Below are positions 44,543-52,338 of a stretch of 64,000 bases of DNA, in pieces (positions within the stretch are counted from its first letter, which is position 1; every line of letters begins with the position of its first letter). A program made the translations under genes and the position numbers. Origin of the DNA: Microbacterium invictum (GTDB taxonomy: Bacteria; Actinomycetota; Actinomycetes; Actinomycetales; Microbacteriaceae). The stretch lies in assembly GCF_014197265.1 (NCBI RefSeq), contig NZ_JACIFH010000001.1:3038001-3102000 (forward strand). Reading direction: 5' to 3'. Under the pieces are notes generated by a model. It saw nothing but the letters and a program-made list of their open reading frames with translations, was not told the DNA's origin and made no database searches.

Positions 44543-45382
44543 ATGAACACACAGCCCCTGGCCGCCACAGCCGTCAAGCCCCTGCGGGGCTGGCGTGTCC
44601 TTGTGCCGCGCGGCGGCCCGTGGGGCGACACCGTCGCCGCCGGCCTGCGATCGCAGGGCGCCGTCCCGGTCATCGCCCCGCTCATCAACTTCGCGCCGTC
44701 CAACGACCAGGCCACACTCGAGCAGTCACTCGCCGACCTGGCAGCGGGTGCGTTCGACTGGATCACCCTGACCAGCGCCACGACCGTGGACGTGCTCTAC
44801 GCGTATCGCGCGAAGATCCCGGCATCCACTCGGGTGGCCGCCGTCGGCGAGACCACGGCCACCGCCCTCACGGCCGTCGGCTACCGGGTCGACCTCGTTC
44901 CCGACGAAGACAACTCCGCCGCCGGCATGGCCGCCCAGATGATCGCGCTCGAGACCAGCCCCCGGCGCATTCTGACTCTGCGCAGCGAGACTGCCAAGCC
45001 CGTGCTCACCCGCCGGCTCTCCGAGGCCGGCCACGATGTGCGCAGCGTGGTCGCCTACCGCACCGTGGGTGTTCCGGCCACCGAGCGCATCGCGCACGAC
45101 GTGCATTCCGGGAGGATCAACGCGATCCTCGTCACCAGTGGGTCGGTCGCCGAGCAGGTGCGCGAGCAGTTTCCCGAGATTCCCGATGAGACGGTCATCG
45201 CCGCCATCGGCCCGCGTACCGCGAAGGACGCCCGCAAGGCGCACCTGCGCGTCAACGTCGTCGCCCCCGAGCTGACCGTCGAGAGCCTCATCACGGCGGT
45301 GTCGAGGTTTCCGCTGCCGCACGCGCACGACGAATTCGCCCCCCGCACCGGCGAACTGCCGTTGCAGCGCGGCGAACGCTGA
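44543..45382 (+). CDS. hemD: Uroporphyrinogen-III synthase family protein
   Basis: A 279-residue protein with the bilobed HemD pattern. It opens LRGWRVLVPRGGPWGDTVAAGL; central ITLTSATTVDVLYAY and VAAVGETTATALTAVGY mark domain 2, and ILVTSGSVAEQVREQF with VIAAIGPRTAKDAR follows. It would cyclise hydroxymethylbilane to uroporphyrinogen III. The ATG at 44543 was chosen; upstream in-frame sequence is not coding-like. No other heme genes adjoin apart from the PPOX-like oxidase upstream, so the gene order differs from a full hem cluster and a paralogous regulator-type HemD domain cannot be excluded. Confidence 0.8.
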   Translation: MNTQPLAATAVKPLRGWRVLVPRGGPWGDTVAAGLRSQGAVPVIAPLINFAPSNDQATLEQSLADLAAGAFDWITLTSATTVDVLYAYRAKIPASTRVAAVGETTATALTAVGYRVDLVPDEDNSAAGMAAQMIALETSPRRILTLRSETAKPVLTRRLSEAGHDVRSVVAYRTVGVPATERIAHDVHSGRINAILVTSGSVAEQVREQFPEIPDETVIAAIGPRTAKDARKAHLRVNVVAPELTVESLITAVSRFPLPHAHDEFAPRTGELPLQRGER

Positions 45383-45450
45383 TCCTCCGGATCCGTGATT
45401 GTTGCGGGTCTGTGAGCAACGCGCGCCGCTGACGCTGGCAGACTGAGGGA

Positions 45451-45897
45451 ATGGTCACGCTGCTGCTCGACTCGACGCAGCTCGAAGTCGTGCTCTCGCC
45501 TATCGAGCGACTGCTCTCGTTCCGAAAGTCCTCGGTGCGCATCGAACGCACCCACCTGCGCAAGGTGCAGCTCACCGACGACGCGTGGACCTGGCTGCGC
45601 GGAGTGCCGAGCCCGGGAACCCACGTGCGCCCGGTCATGGCTCTGGGCACCTGGAAGTCCGCCGGCGGCGATGACTTCGTGGTGGTGCGCGGTCGCAGGC
45701 CCGCCGCCGTCATCGACCTCGACGGCGAGGCCGAGTTCCAGCGCCTGGTGGTCACCACCCGCCACGGGCTCGCGCTCGTGCAGGCGCTGCGACTCGAGAC
45801 CGATTCATCGCCGACCGACGTGATCGACATCGTCACCGGCGCGATCCCCACTCCATCGGGACGCGGCGCGCGTGCACCGAGGCCCGCGACGGTCTGA
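45451..45897 (+). CDS. Hypothetical protein
   Basis: A 148-residue, beta-rich, soluble protein (MVTLLLDSTQLEVVLSPIERLLSF, then RKSSVRIERTHLRKVQLTDDAW). The alternating pattern and the HLRKVQL region hint at a PH-like or SRPBCC-like beta barrel, but no family could be recognised with confidence. Codon positions are strongly coding-like. It lies alone, with its end close to the convergent ABC-2 permease gene. Confidence 0.7.
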   Translation: MVTLLLDSTQLEVVLSPIERLLSFRKSSVRIERTHLRKVQLTDDAWTWLRGVPSPGTHVRPVMALGTWKSAGGDDFVVVRGRRPAAVIDLDGEAEFQRLVVTTRHGLALVQALRLETDSSPTDVIDIVTGAIPTPSGRGARAPRPATV

Positions 45898-45938
45898 CCC
45901 GTGTCGGCGCCGGCGGGCTCGGCGCGCCTTTCGGCGGC

Positions 45939-46763
45939 TCAGCTGACGTCGCGGCGCCAGCTGAGCAGGTGTCCCAGCACGAGCAGCACGACCGCGTAGC
46001 CGAGCAGCACGAGCCCGCCGCCCCACCACGGCAGCCCGTCGCCGTCGCCGGTCATCAGGGTCGTGTAGATGCTCGCCCCGACCAGGGCGTCGGAGGCGGC
46101 GCCAGGCAGATACGAGAGCACACCCGACAGTCCGTCCACCAGTGTGGAGATGGTGCGGACGATGGGCTCGATGAACTGGGTGAACACGATCACTCCGACC
46201 ACCGCGGCGACCTGATTGCGCACGAGCGCACCGACGCCGATGCCGATCAGCACCCACAGCACGTACGCGATCACGATGCGTCCGAGCATCGCCCAGGTGC
46301 CCGAGTCGCCCAGCGCAGTGTCGACGCCGAAGGCGGCCAGGATGCCGGCGCCGGGCCCGACCGTCGCGATCAGCGCGACGACGCCGTACAGCACTCCGAC
46401 GGCGACACCGGCGAGGGCTTTGCCCGACAAGGCGACTCCGCGTCGGGGTGTGGCCAGGAATGTGGGGGTGAGCGTCTGATGACGGAACTCGCCGGTGACC
46501 AGCAGGGTGCCGATGAGCAGGGGGAACACGTAGCCGACGGCCGTGGCGAGGCTATAGATCAGGGGCGGAACCGCTTCGGCGGACATCGCCGGGACGCCGC
46601 CCACATCGGCGCCGATCGCTCCGCTGGCGGTACCGCCGAATGCTGCGGCGAGGCCGCCGGCAGTGGAGCCGACGTAGACGACGAGCACGATCGCCAGGAT
46701 CCACCACATCGAGGTGGTGAACTGCTTGGTCAGCTCGGAGCGGGTGGCGTTCGCGAGGCTCAT
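45939..46763 (-). CDS. ABC-2 type transporter permease
   Basis: A 274-residue permease with six predicted membrane segments and the ABC-2 exporter layout. A cytosolic N-terminus (ANATRSELTKQFTTSMWW) is followed by TM1, a long extracytoplasmic loop and the conserved GEFRHQTLTPTFLATPRRG coupling segment after TM2. It starts with ATG overlapping the stop of the partner ATPase gene (ATGA), so the two form one exporter of unknown substrate, possibly a drug, lipid or peptide. Confidence 0.9.
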   Translation of the reverse strand: MSLANATRSELTKQFTTSMWWILAIVLVVYVGSTAGGLAAAFGGTASGAIGADVGGVPAMSAEAVPPLIYSLATAVGYVFPLLIGTLLVTGEFRHQTLTPTFLATPRRGVALSGKALAGVAVGVLYGVVALIATVGPGAGILAAFGVDTALGDSGTWAMLGRIVIAYVLWVLIGIGVGALVRNQVAAVVGVIVFTQFIEPIVRTISTLVDGLSGVLSYLPGAASDALVGASIYTTLMTGDGDGLPWWGGGLVLLGYAVVLLVLGHLLSWRRDVS

Positions 46764-48037
46764 CGCTGATCCTCACTCTCGTCGGTCGCGGGTTCGTCGG
46801 TGGTGGCACGTCCCTCGGGGATGGATGCCGCGGCACCCGCGTCGGCGTCGGCTGCGGCCTCCGCGGCGGCGTGCGCGTCGAACCGGGAGAAGAACTCGTC
46901 GGCTTCGACGTCGGAGTCCGTCTTCGTATGGTCGGCATCCCACGTAGCCGGGATGTCATCGGGCGATTCCTCGAGGGCCGCGGCGTTCTCGAGAACTTCC
47001 GGGTCATCGGGATTCGCAGCGGGGAGGGTCGCCGCATCTTCGGGAGTCCCCGGCGGCTCCGGGGCGGACGCCGGAACCTCGGAGGGTGCCGGCACCTCGG
47101 CTGCGGGGGCCACCGGGGCCATCCCGGCGGCGGACGAGTGCACGCGGGTGCCGTTGACGAGGTCCAGGAAGACCTCCTCAAGCGCGGGTCCCCGACGCTG
47201 CAGCGTCGACAGCGCGATCCCGGCGGCAGCGGCAGTCGCACCGACGTCGGCCGGGTCCGAGCCCGGAACCGACAGGCCCGACCGCAGCACCTCGAACTCG
47301 ATGCCGCGCGCGGACAGTGCCGCCCGCAGAGCGTCACGGTCGGGGGCGTCCACGACGGTCGAGTACTCATCGGGCTCGGTCAGTGCGTACAGCGGGCCCT
47401 GAAAGACGAGACGTCCGCGGCTGATGATCATCAGCGCATCGGCCTGCTGCTGGATCTCGGCGAGCATGTGCGACGACACGAGCACCGTGCGGCCCTGTGC
47501 GGCCAGTTCGCGGAGGAATCCGCGGATCCACTTGATGCCCTCGGGATCGAGGCCATTCGACGGCTCGTCGAGCACCAGCACCCCGGGGTCGCCCAGCAGA
47601 GTGCCGGCAAGGCCCAGCCGCTGCCGCATTCCGAGCGAGTACCCGCCTACCTTGCGGCCGGCCACGTCGGCGAGCCCGACGAGCCCGAGCACCTCGTCGA
47701 CACGGCGCGGGGCGATGCCCGCCGCCTGCGCGTACACCGTGAGGTGATTGGCGGCCGTGCGGCCCGGGTGGAAGCTCGAAGCCTCCAGCGCCGCACCGAC
47801 GGTCTGCAGCGGGTGGTCGAGATCGCGATACCGCTTGCCGCCGATCGTCGCCGTCCCGGACGTGGCACCGACGAGTCCGAGCAGGATGCGCAGTGATGTG
47901 GTCTTGCCCGCCCCGTTCGGCCCGAGGAAGCCGGTCACCACTCCCGGCTCCACCCGCGCGGTCAGACCGTCGACCGCCATCACAGGCCCGAACCGCTTGG
48001 TCACGCCGGCGAATTCGAGCACATGTCCTACTGGCAT
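46760..48037 (-). CDS. ABC transporter ATP-binding protein with long acidic C-terminal tail
   Basis: A 425-residue protein. The ATPase (about 1-230) has Walker A FLGPNGAGKTTSL, signature YSLGMRQRLGLAGTL and Walker B VLVLDEPSNGLDP, the pattern of ABC-2 exporters of the DrrA/CcmA group. A domain with LEEVFLDLVNG closes the standard fold near 295. The remaining about 130 residues are Pro/Ala/Glu/Asp-rich and presumably disordered, unusual for this class. The start at 48037 was chosen for its GAGAGG ribosome site; longer in-frame options lack one. It is translationally coupled to its permease. Confidence 0.9.
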   Translation of the reverse strand: MPVGHVLEFAGVTKRFGPVMAVDGLTARVEPGVVTGFLGPNGAGKTTSLRILLGLVGATSGTATIGGKRYRDLDHPLQTVGAALEASSFHPGRTAANHLTVYAQAAGIAPRRVDEVLGLVGLADVAGRKVGGYSLGMRQRLGLAGTLLGDPGVLVLDEPSNGLDPEGIKWIRGFLRELAAQGRTVLVSSHMLAEIQQQADALMIISRGRLVFQGPLYALTEPDEYSTVVDAPDRDALRAALSARGIEFEVLRSGLSVPGSDPADVGATAAAAGIALSTLQRRGPALEEVFLDLVNGTRVHSSAAGMAPVAPAAEVPAPSEVPASAPEPPGTPEDAATLPAANPDDPEVLENAAALEESPDDIPATWDADHTKTDSDVEADEFFSRFDAHAAAEAAADADAGAAASIPEGRATTDEPATDESEDQR

Positions 48038-48165
48038 GGCGGGCCTCTCGTTGTGGGAGTCGTCCGTACCTATCCTGGCGGAACCGGCGGCCACGGACCA
48101 AGACTGCGGGGTGCGTCGCGTTCACCCGAGGGAGCGCCCGCACCGGCTCGGGTAACGTTTCGGAG

Positions 48166-49230
48166 GTGAACGATCCGCAGCCCGATGCCTCTGTCTCCGT
48201 CCGTGCCGACGGCCATGTGGGCCATCTGACCCTCAACCGGCCGCGCGCCATCAACGCGCTCGACCTCGGCATGATCGAGCGACTCGCCGCGGCCCTGGAC
48301 GAGTGGGAGCGCGACACCGACATCGAGATCGTCCTGCTCGACGGCGCGGGCGACCGCGGCCTGTGCGCCGGCGGCGACGTCCGCGGGCTCTACGACCAGA
48401 TCGTCGCCGGCCACCCCGACGACACCGGCGCGTTCTTCCGCGCCGAGTACGCGCTCAACGCCCGCATCGCCGAGTACCCGAAGCCGATCGTCGTGCTCGC
48501 CGACGGCATCACGATGGGCGGCGGCATCGGCCTGGCCGGTCATGCCGCCGTCCGCATCGTGACGGAACGCTCGAAGCTCGCGATGCCCGAGACCCGCATC
48601 GGCTTCACCCCCGACGTCGGCGGCACGTGGCTGCTCGGCCGCGCCCCGGGCCGGATCGGCGAGTACCTGGGGCTCACGGGTCAGTCGATGGATGCCGCGG
48701 ATGCGATCTACGCGGGCTTCGCGGATCATCTGGTGCCCAGCGGCAGCCTCGCCGACCTGCATGATGCACTGGTCACGCGCGCCGATCCCGAGACCCCCAC
48801 CGAGCTCGTCCTCCTGTTCGACGAGACCGCCGGGCCGTCGCGCCTGGAGGCTGCCCGCCCCTGGATCGACGACGCCTTCGCCGCCGACACCGTCGCGGAG
48901 ATCATCGAACGACTGCGGGCGCGGCCCGAGCCGGATGCTGCGGCCACGGCATCCATCCTCGAAGAGCTCTCGCCGACGGGTCTCGCCGTCACCCTCGCCG
49001 CCGTCCGCCGGGCGCGCGACCTGCCGGACCTGCGCGCCGCGCTCGGCCAGGAGTATGGGCTCGTGCTCTGGTTCGCCACGTCACAGCCCGACCTCGTCGA
49101 GGGTATCCGCGCGCAGCTTGTCGACAAGGACCGGAGCCCGAAGTGGCAGCCCGCCGCGCTCGCCGATCTGCCGGATGACATCGGCGCGCAGGCGCTCGGG
49201 TACGTGCCGCCGACGCCGCTCTGGAGCTGA
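48166..49230 (+). CDS. Enoyl-CoA hydratase/isomerase family protein (3-hydroxyisobutyryl-CoA hydrolase-like)
   Basis: A 354-residue crotonase-fold protein. Oxyanion-hole segments are AGGDVRGLYDQ and TMGGGIGLAGHA, followed by PETRIGFTPDVGGTWLLG with the glutamate/aspartate pair of 3-hydroxyisobutyryl-CoA hydrolases, and a C-terminal ECH_2 domain. Such enzymes serve valine degradation or acyl-CoA metabolism. The GTG at 48166 is immediately preceded by GGAG with almost no spacing, so it may be translated from a leaderless message or the true start may be slightly different. Downstream, the J-domain gene follows after one base. Confidence 0.85.
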   Translation: MNDPQPDASVSVRADGHVGHLTLNRPRAINALDLGMIERLAAALDEWERDTDIEIVLLDGAGDRGLCAGGDVRGLYDQIVAGHPDDTGAFFRAEYALNARIAEYPKPIVVLADGITMGGGIGLAGHAAVRIVTERSKLAMPETRIGFTPDVGGTWLLGRAPGRIGEYLGLTGQSMDAADAIYAGFADHLVPSGSLADLHDALVTRADPETPTELVLLFDETAGPSRLEAARPWIDDAFAADTVAEIIERLRARPEPDAAATASILEELSPTGLAVTLAAVRRARDLPDLRAALGQEYGLVLWFATSQPDLVEGIRAQLVDKDRSPKWQPAALADLPDDIGAQALGYVPPTPLWS

Positions 49231-49231
49231 G

Positions 49232-50161
49232 GTGTTCGACTCCCCGCTGTCGGCCTCGGCGTACGAGGTGCTCGCGGTGGCGCCCGATGCCGACGACGAC
49301 ACCCTGCGCAAGGCGTACCGGCGGCGGCTGCGGCAGTCGCATCCCGACACCGGCGGAGACGCCGCCGTGTTCGTGCAGGTGCAGCGCGCGTGGGAGCTGG
49401 TCGGCACGCCCGATGCCCGCGCCGCGTACGACCGCGGGCACGGGTTCGGCGCGGCTGCCACCTCGTTCGCCCCGGATGCGCCTCTCTGGCGTCCGCCCGA
49501 CCGCCCCGCCGACACCCGGCCCCGCGCGCGCTCCTTCGGCCATCCCGGCGGGTGGCGCCGCGAGCGGTACCTCACGCTGATCCGCGAGTGGGCGGGCCGC
49601 GGGGTGACGCTGGAGGACCCGTACGACCCGGCGCTCGTGCGCACGGCACCCCGCGAGGTCAAGCGGCTGCTGGCCGACGCGCTCGCCGAAGAGGCGACGG
49701 CGCGCATCGTCGGCGATCTCGGCATGGGCTACACGGTCTGGCACGACGTCGCCGCCGACCGGCACGATCCCGAGGTGAAGCTCGACCACATCGTGCTCGG
49801 CCCGAGCGGGCTCTACGCCGTGCGGTCTGATGACCTCGGCGGCCCGGTGCGCGTGCGCCGCGGCGAGCTGATCGGCGATTCTGTCGGCGGCGCGCCGATC
49901 GCCGAGCTCGTGCGGTCGGCGCGCGCGATCGCGCGGAGCGCCCGGGTGAAATTCAGCGGCGCGCTCATCGTGCTGCCCGACGACGACGTCCCCGCCGCGA
50001 TCGACGAACTGGGCAAGGTGCGCGGGCTGCCCGTCGCGGTCGTCGCGCGTGGCGCCCTGGCCACCGTGCTGCGGCGCGGCGTCACCGGCGCTCGCGATAT
50101 CGGTGGCAACGAGCTGTTCGACGTCCGCACCCGGTTGCAGCAGACGGTCCGCTTCGTCTGA
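49232..50161 (+). CDS. J-domain protein with NERD-like C-terminal domain
   Basis: A 309-residue protein. The N-terminal J domain (about 5-70) has the HPD signature in RQSHPDTGGDAAVFVQVQRAWE and would stimulate a DnaK ATPase. A linker follows with PDRPADTRPRARSFGHPGGWRRERYL. The C-terminal part (about 150-300) contains TVWHDVAADRHDPEVKLDHIVLGPSGLYAV, matching the core of NERD nuclease-related domains (variable strand, then xDHxVxGPxG). GTG at 49232 starts it, one base after the previous stop. Confidence 0.7.
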   Translation: MFDSPLSASAYEVLAVAPDADDDTLRKAYRRRLRQSHPDTGGDAAVFVQVQRAWELVGTPDARAAYDRGHGFGAAATSFAPDAPLWRPPDRPADTRPRARSFGHPGGWRRERYLTLIREWAGRGVTLEDPYDPALVRTAPREVKRLLADALAEEATARIVGDLGMGYTVWHDVAADRHDPEVKLDHIVLGPSGLYAVRSDDLGGPVRVRRGELIGDSVGGAPIAELVRSARAIARSARVKFSGALIVLPDDDVPAAIDELGKVRGLPVAVVARGALATVLRRGVTGARDIGGNELFDVRTRLQQTVRFV

Positions 50162-50192
50162 GCCGCGGCACTCGCAGCACGCGTGCTACTTC

Positions 50193-50328
50193 AGGTGGCG
50201 CGTGGGTCGGGAATCCGGCATCCATTCCCGGCGTAGGCGCCAACTTTGCGTGTGCGCCCGCACTCAAGGTGGCGCGTGGGTCGGGAATCCGGCATCCATT
50301 CCCGGCGTAGGCGCCAACTTTGCGTGTG
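50193..50328. repeat. Two direct copies of a 62-bp element with internal hairpin
   Basis: A 62-bp sequence occurs identically at 50193-50254 and 50267-50328 (74-bp period). Each copy contains the inverted repeat CGGGAAT/ATTCCCG around a CCGGCATCC centre and ends with GGCGCCAACTTTGCGTGTG. A degenerate third end (GGCGCCACCTATGCGCGTG) follows. The array is noncoding and lies between the J-domain gene and the transporter gene. Confidence 0.8.
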
Positions 50329-50427
50329 GATCCCGCCGTCGGCGCCACCTATGCGCGTGACTGGGCTCCATCGCGCGCCCGGTGGCCCACCGGGCGCCCA
50401 GAGCACCGCGCGCAATAGGGTGAACGC

Positions 50428-52023
50428 ATGGACCCCGCCGCGTGGACATTCGTGATCCTGGGCCTCGCCATCGTCGCGTTCGTGAGCGGCCGGGTGCCGA
50501 TGGCCGTCGTCGCGATCGGCGTCGCTCTCGCGCTGTGGGCCACCGGCGTGCTCACCCTGACCGAGGCGTTCGCGGGGTTCGGCGATCCGACGGTGCTGTT
50601 CATCGCCTCGCTGTTCGTGGTGAGTGAGGCTCTGGATGCCACGGGGGTCACCGCCTGGGTCGGCCTTCAGGTCGTGTCGCGCGCCGGCCGCGGTCGCGCC
50701 CGGCTGACCGTGGTCGTCGGGGTCATGGTCGCGCTGCTGTCCGCATTCATCAGCATCAACGGCGCCGTCGCGGCTCTGCTGCCGGTGGTCGTGGTCGTGG
50801 CGGTGCGGGCCGGGATCATCCCCGCCAAGCTGCTCATTCCGCTGGCCTTCGCCGCGAGCGCCGGATCCATGCTCACTCTCATCGGCACCCCGGTGAACAT
50901 CGTCGTCTCCGATGCGGCGGTCGCGGCCGGAGGGCGGGCGTTCGGCTACTTCGAGTTCGCGCTCGTCGGCATTCCCCTCGTCGCGCTCACGGTGCTCGTG
51001 CTGGCGCTGTGGGGCGACCGCCTGCTGCCCGACCGAGTGCCCGACCGCTTCGCCGATGTCGCGCCCGACCCGCGGGAGCACGCCCAGAACCTGCGCAGCA
51101 GCTACGCCGTCGACCTCGACACGAACACTCTGTTCAGCGTCAGCGAGGGTGTGGCCGAGGTACTGGTCGCGCCGCGCTCACAGCTGATCGGACGCACCAT
51201 CTACCCCGGTATGACCACTCGCGACGAGAACCTGGTGATCCTCGCGGCCCGGCGCGGCGAGGACGAGGGTCCGAACGCCTCGCGCGGCAACGCGACGCCC
51301 GGTGAGCTCACCCTGCAGGCCGGCGACGCCGTGCTCGTCCAGGGCCCGTGGGAGGCGCTCACTCGTTACACGGCGTCGCCGGACGTGATCGCGGTCACCG
51401 CCCCGCAGTCGCTGCAGCGTGCCGTTCCGCTCGGGCGCGGCGCGAAGCGGGCGATCGTCATCCTCGTGCTCATGGTGCTGCTGCTGGCGACCGGTCTCGT
51501 GCCGCCGGTCGTCGCCGGGCTGCTCGCCGCCGGAGCCCTCATCCTCACGCGCGTGCTGACGCTGCCGCAGACGTACCGGTCGATCTCATGGACCACCGTC
51601 ATCCTGATCGCCGGCATGGTGCCGCTGTCGGCCGCGTTCATCTCGACCGGCGCGGCCGGCATCGTCGCGGACGCCGTGCTCTCGGTCATCGGCACCGCGT
51701 CGCCGCACCTCGCGCTGCTCGTGCTCGGCGTGATCACCATGGTGCTCGGACAGTTCATCTCCAACGTCGCCACCGTGCTCGTGGTCGCGCCCATCGCCGT
51801 GGCGATCTCGCGGGCGCTCGAGGTGAGCATCATGCCGTTCATGATGTCGCTGACCGTCGTCGGTGCCGCTGCCTTCCTCACGCCGATCGCGACGCCGGTG
51901 AACCTCATGGTCATGCAGCCCGGCGGCTACCGGTTCGGCGACTACTGGCGGCTCGGGCTGCCGCTCATGGCCGTCTACCTCGCCATCGGAGTGCTCTACG
52001 TGCCGCTGATCTGGCACTTCTGA
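50428..52023 (+). CDS. SLC13-type anion transporter (ArsB/NhaD superfamily) with RCK_C domain
   Basis: A 531-residue membrane protein with about 12 hydrophobic segments and the CitMHS/SLC13 halves. The first has the SAFISINGAVAALLPVVVVVAVR region and SMLTLIGTPVNIVVSDAA (SNT-like motif after TM5). The second has the equivalent GQFISNVATVLVVAPIAVAIS and FLTPIATPVNLMVMQPGGY. Between the halves, about residues 215-305 form RCK_C/TrkA-C-type regulatory domains (VAEVLVAPRSQLIGRTIYPG). It probably transports dicarboxylates, sulfate or a similar anion with sodium or protons. Confidence 0.9.
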   Translation: MDPAAWTFVILGLAIVAFVSGRVPMAVVAIGVALALWATGVLTLTEAFAGFGDPTVLFIASLFVVSEALDATGVTAWVGLQVVSRAGRGRARLTVVVGVMVALLSAFISINGAVAALLPVVVVVAVRAGIIPAKLLIPLAFAASAGSMLTLIGTPVNIVVSDAAVAAGGRAFGYFEFALVGIPLVALTVLVLALWGDRLLPDRVPDRFADVAPDPREHAQNLRSSYAVDLDTNTLFSVSEGVAEVLVAPRSQLIGRTIYPGMTTRDENLVILAARRGEDEGPNASRGNATPGELTLQAGDAVLVQGPWEALTRYTASPDVIAVTAPQSLQRAVPLGRGAKRAIVILVLMVLLLATGLVPPVVAGLLAAGALILTRVLTLPQTYRSISWTTVILIAGMVPLSAAFISTGAAGIVADAVLSVIGTASPHLALLVLGVITMVLGQFISNVATVLVVAPIAVAISRALEVSIMPFMMSLTVVGAAAFLTPIATPVNLMVMQPGGYRFGDYWRLGLPLMAVYLAIGVLYVPLIWHF

Positions 52024-52084
52024 AGAGTGGATGCCGGGGCGGCGTCTACGGGCTCCCGCGTCGAGCGGCTGGTCAACCGAGCAA

Positions 52085-52311
52085 TTCGGGGTCGCTTGTG
52101 GTCGCCTCGCGGCGCGGGACCCCGCGACATGTGACCACGTTCCGTTCGCTTGAGATCGCATCGCAGGGTTCGGGGTCGCTTGTGGTCGTCTCGCGGCGCG
52201 GGACCCCGCGACATGTGACCACGTTCCGTTCGCTTGAGATCGCATCGCAGGGTTCGGGGTCGCTTGTGGTCGTCTCGCGGCGCGGGACCCCGACACATGT
52301 GACCTCGTTCG
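52085..52311. repeat. Tandem array of an 84-bp noncoding unit (2.7 copies)
   Basis: An 84-bp unit starting TTCGGGGTCGCTTGTGGTCG repeats at 52085, 52169 and 52253; the third copy ends near 52311 with a few changes. Each copy has the dyad CGCGGGaCCCCGCG and the core ACATGTGACC. The sequence has no coding bias and lies in the 315-bp gap between the SLC13-type transporter and the carboxypeptidase-like gene. Confidence 0.85.
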
Positions 52312-52338
52312 AAGCCGGGCCGTGCGCACCGGAGCCGC

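Noticed and set aside
50193..50328. Possible CRISPR array
   Set aside because: Only two repeats of 62 bp with a 12-bp gap; the structure fits a duplicated hairpin element instead.
52085..52311. Possible CRISPR array
   Set aside because: The units are contiguous 84-bp tandem repeats with no unique spacers, and no cas genes are in the window.
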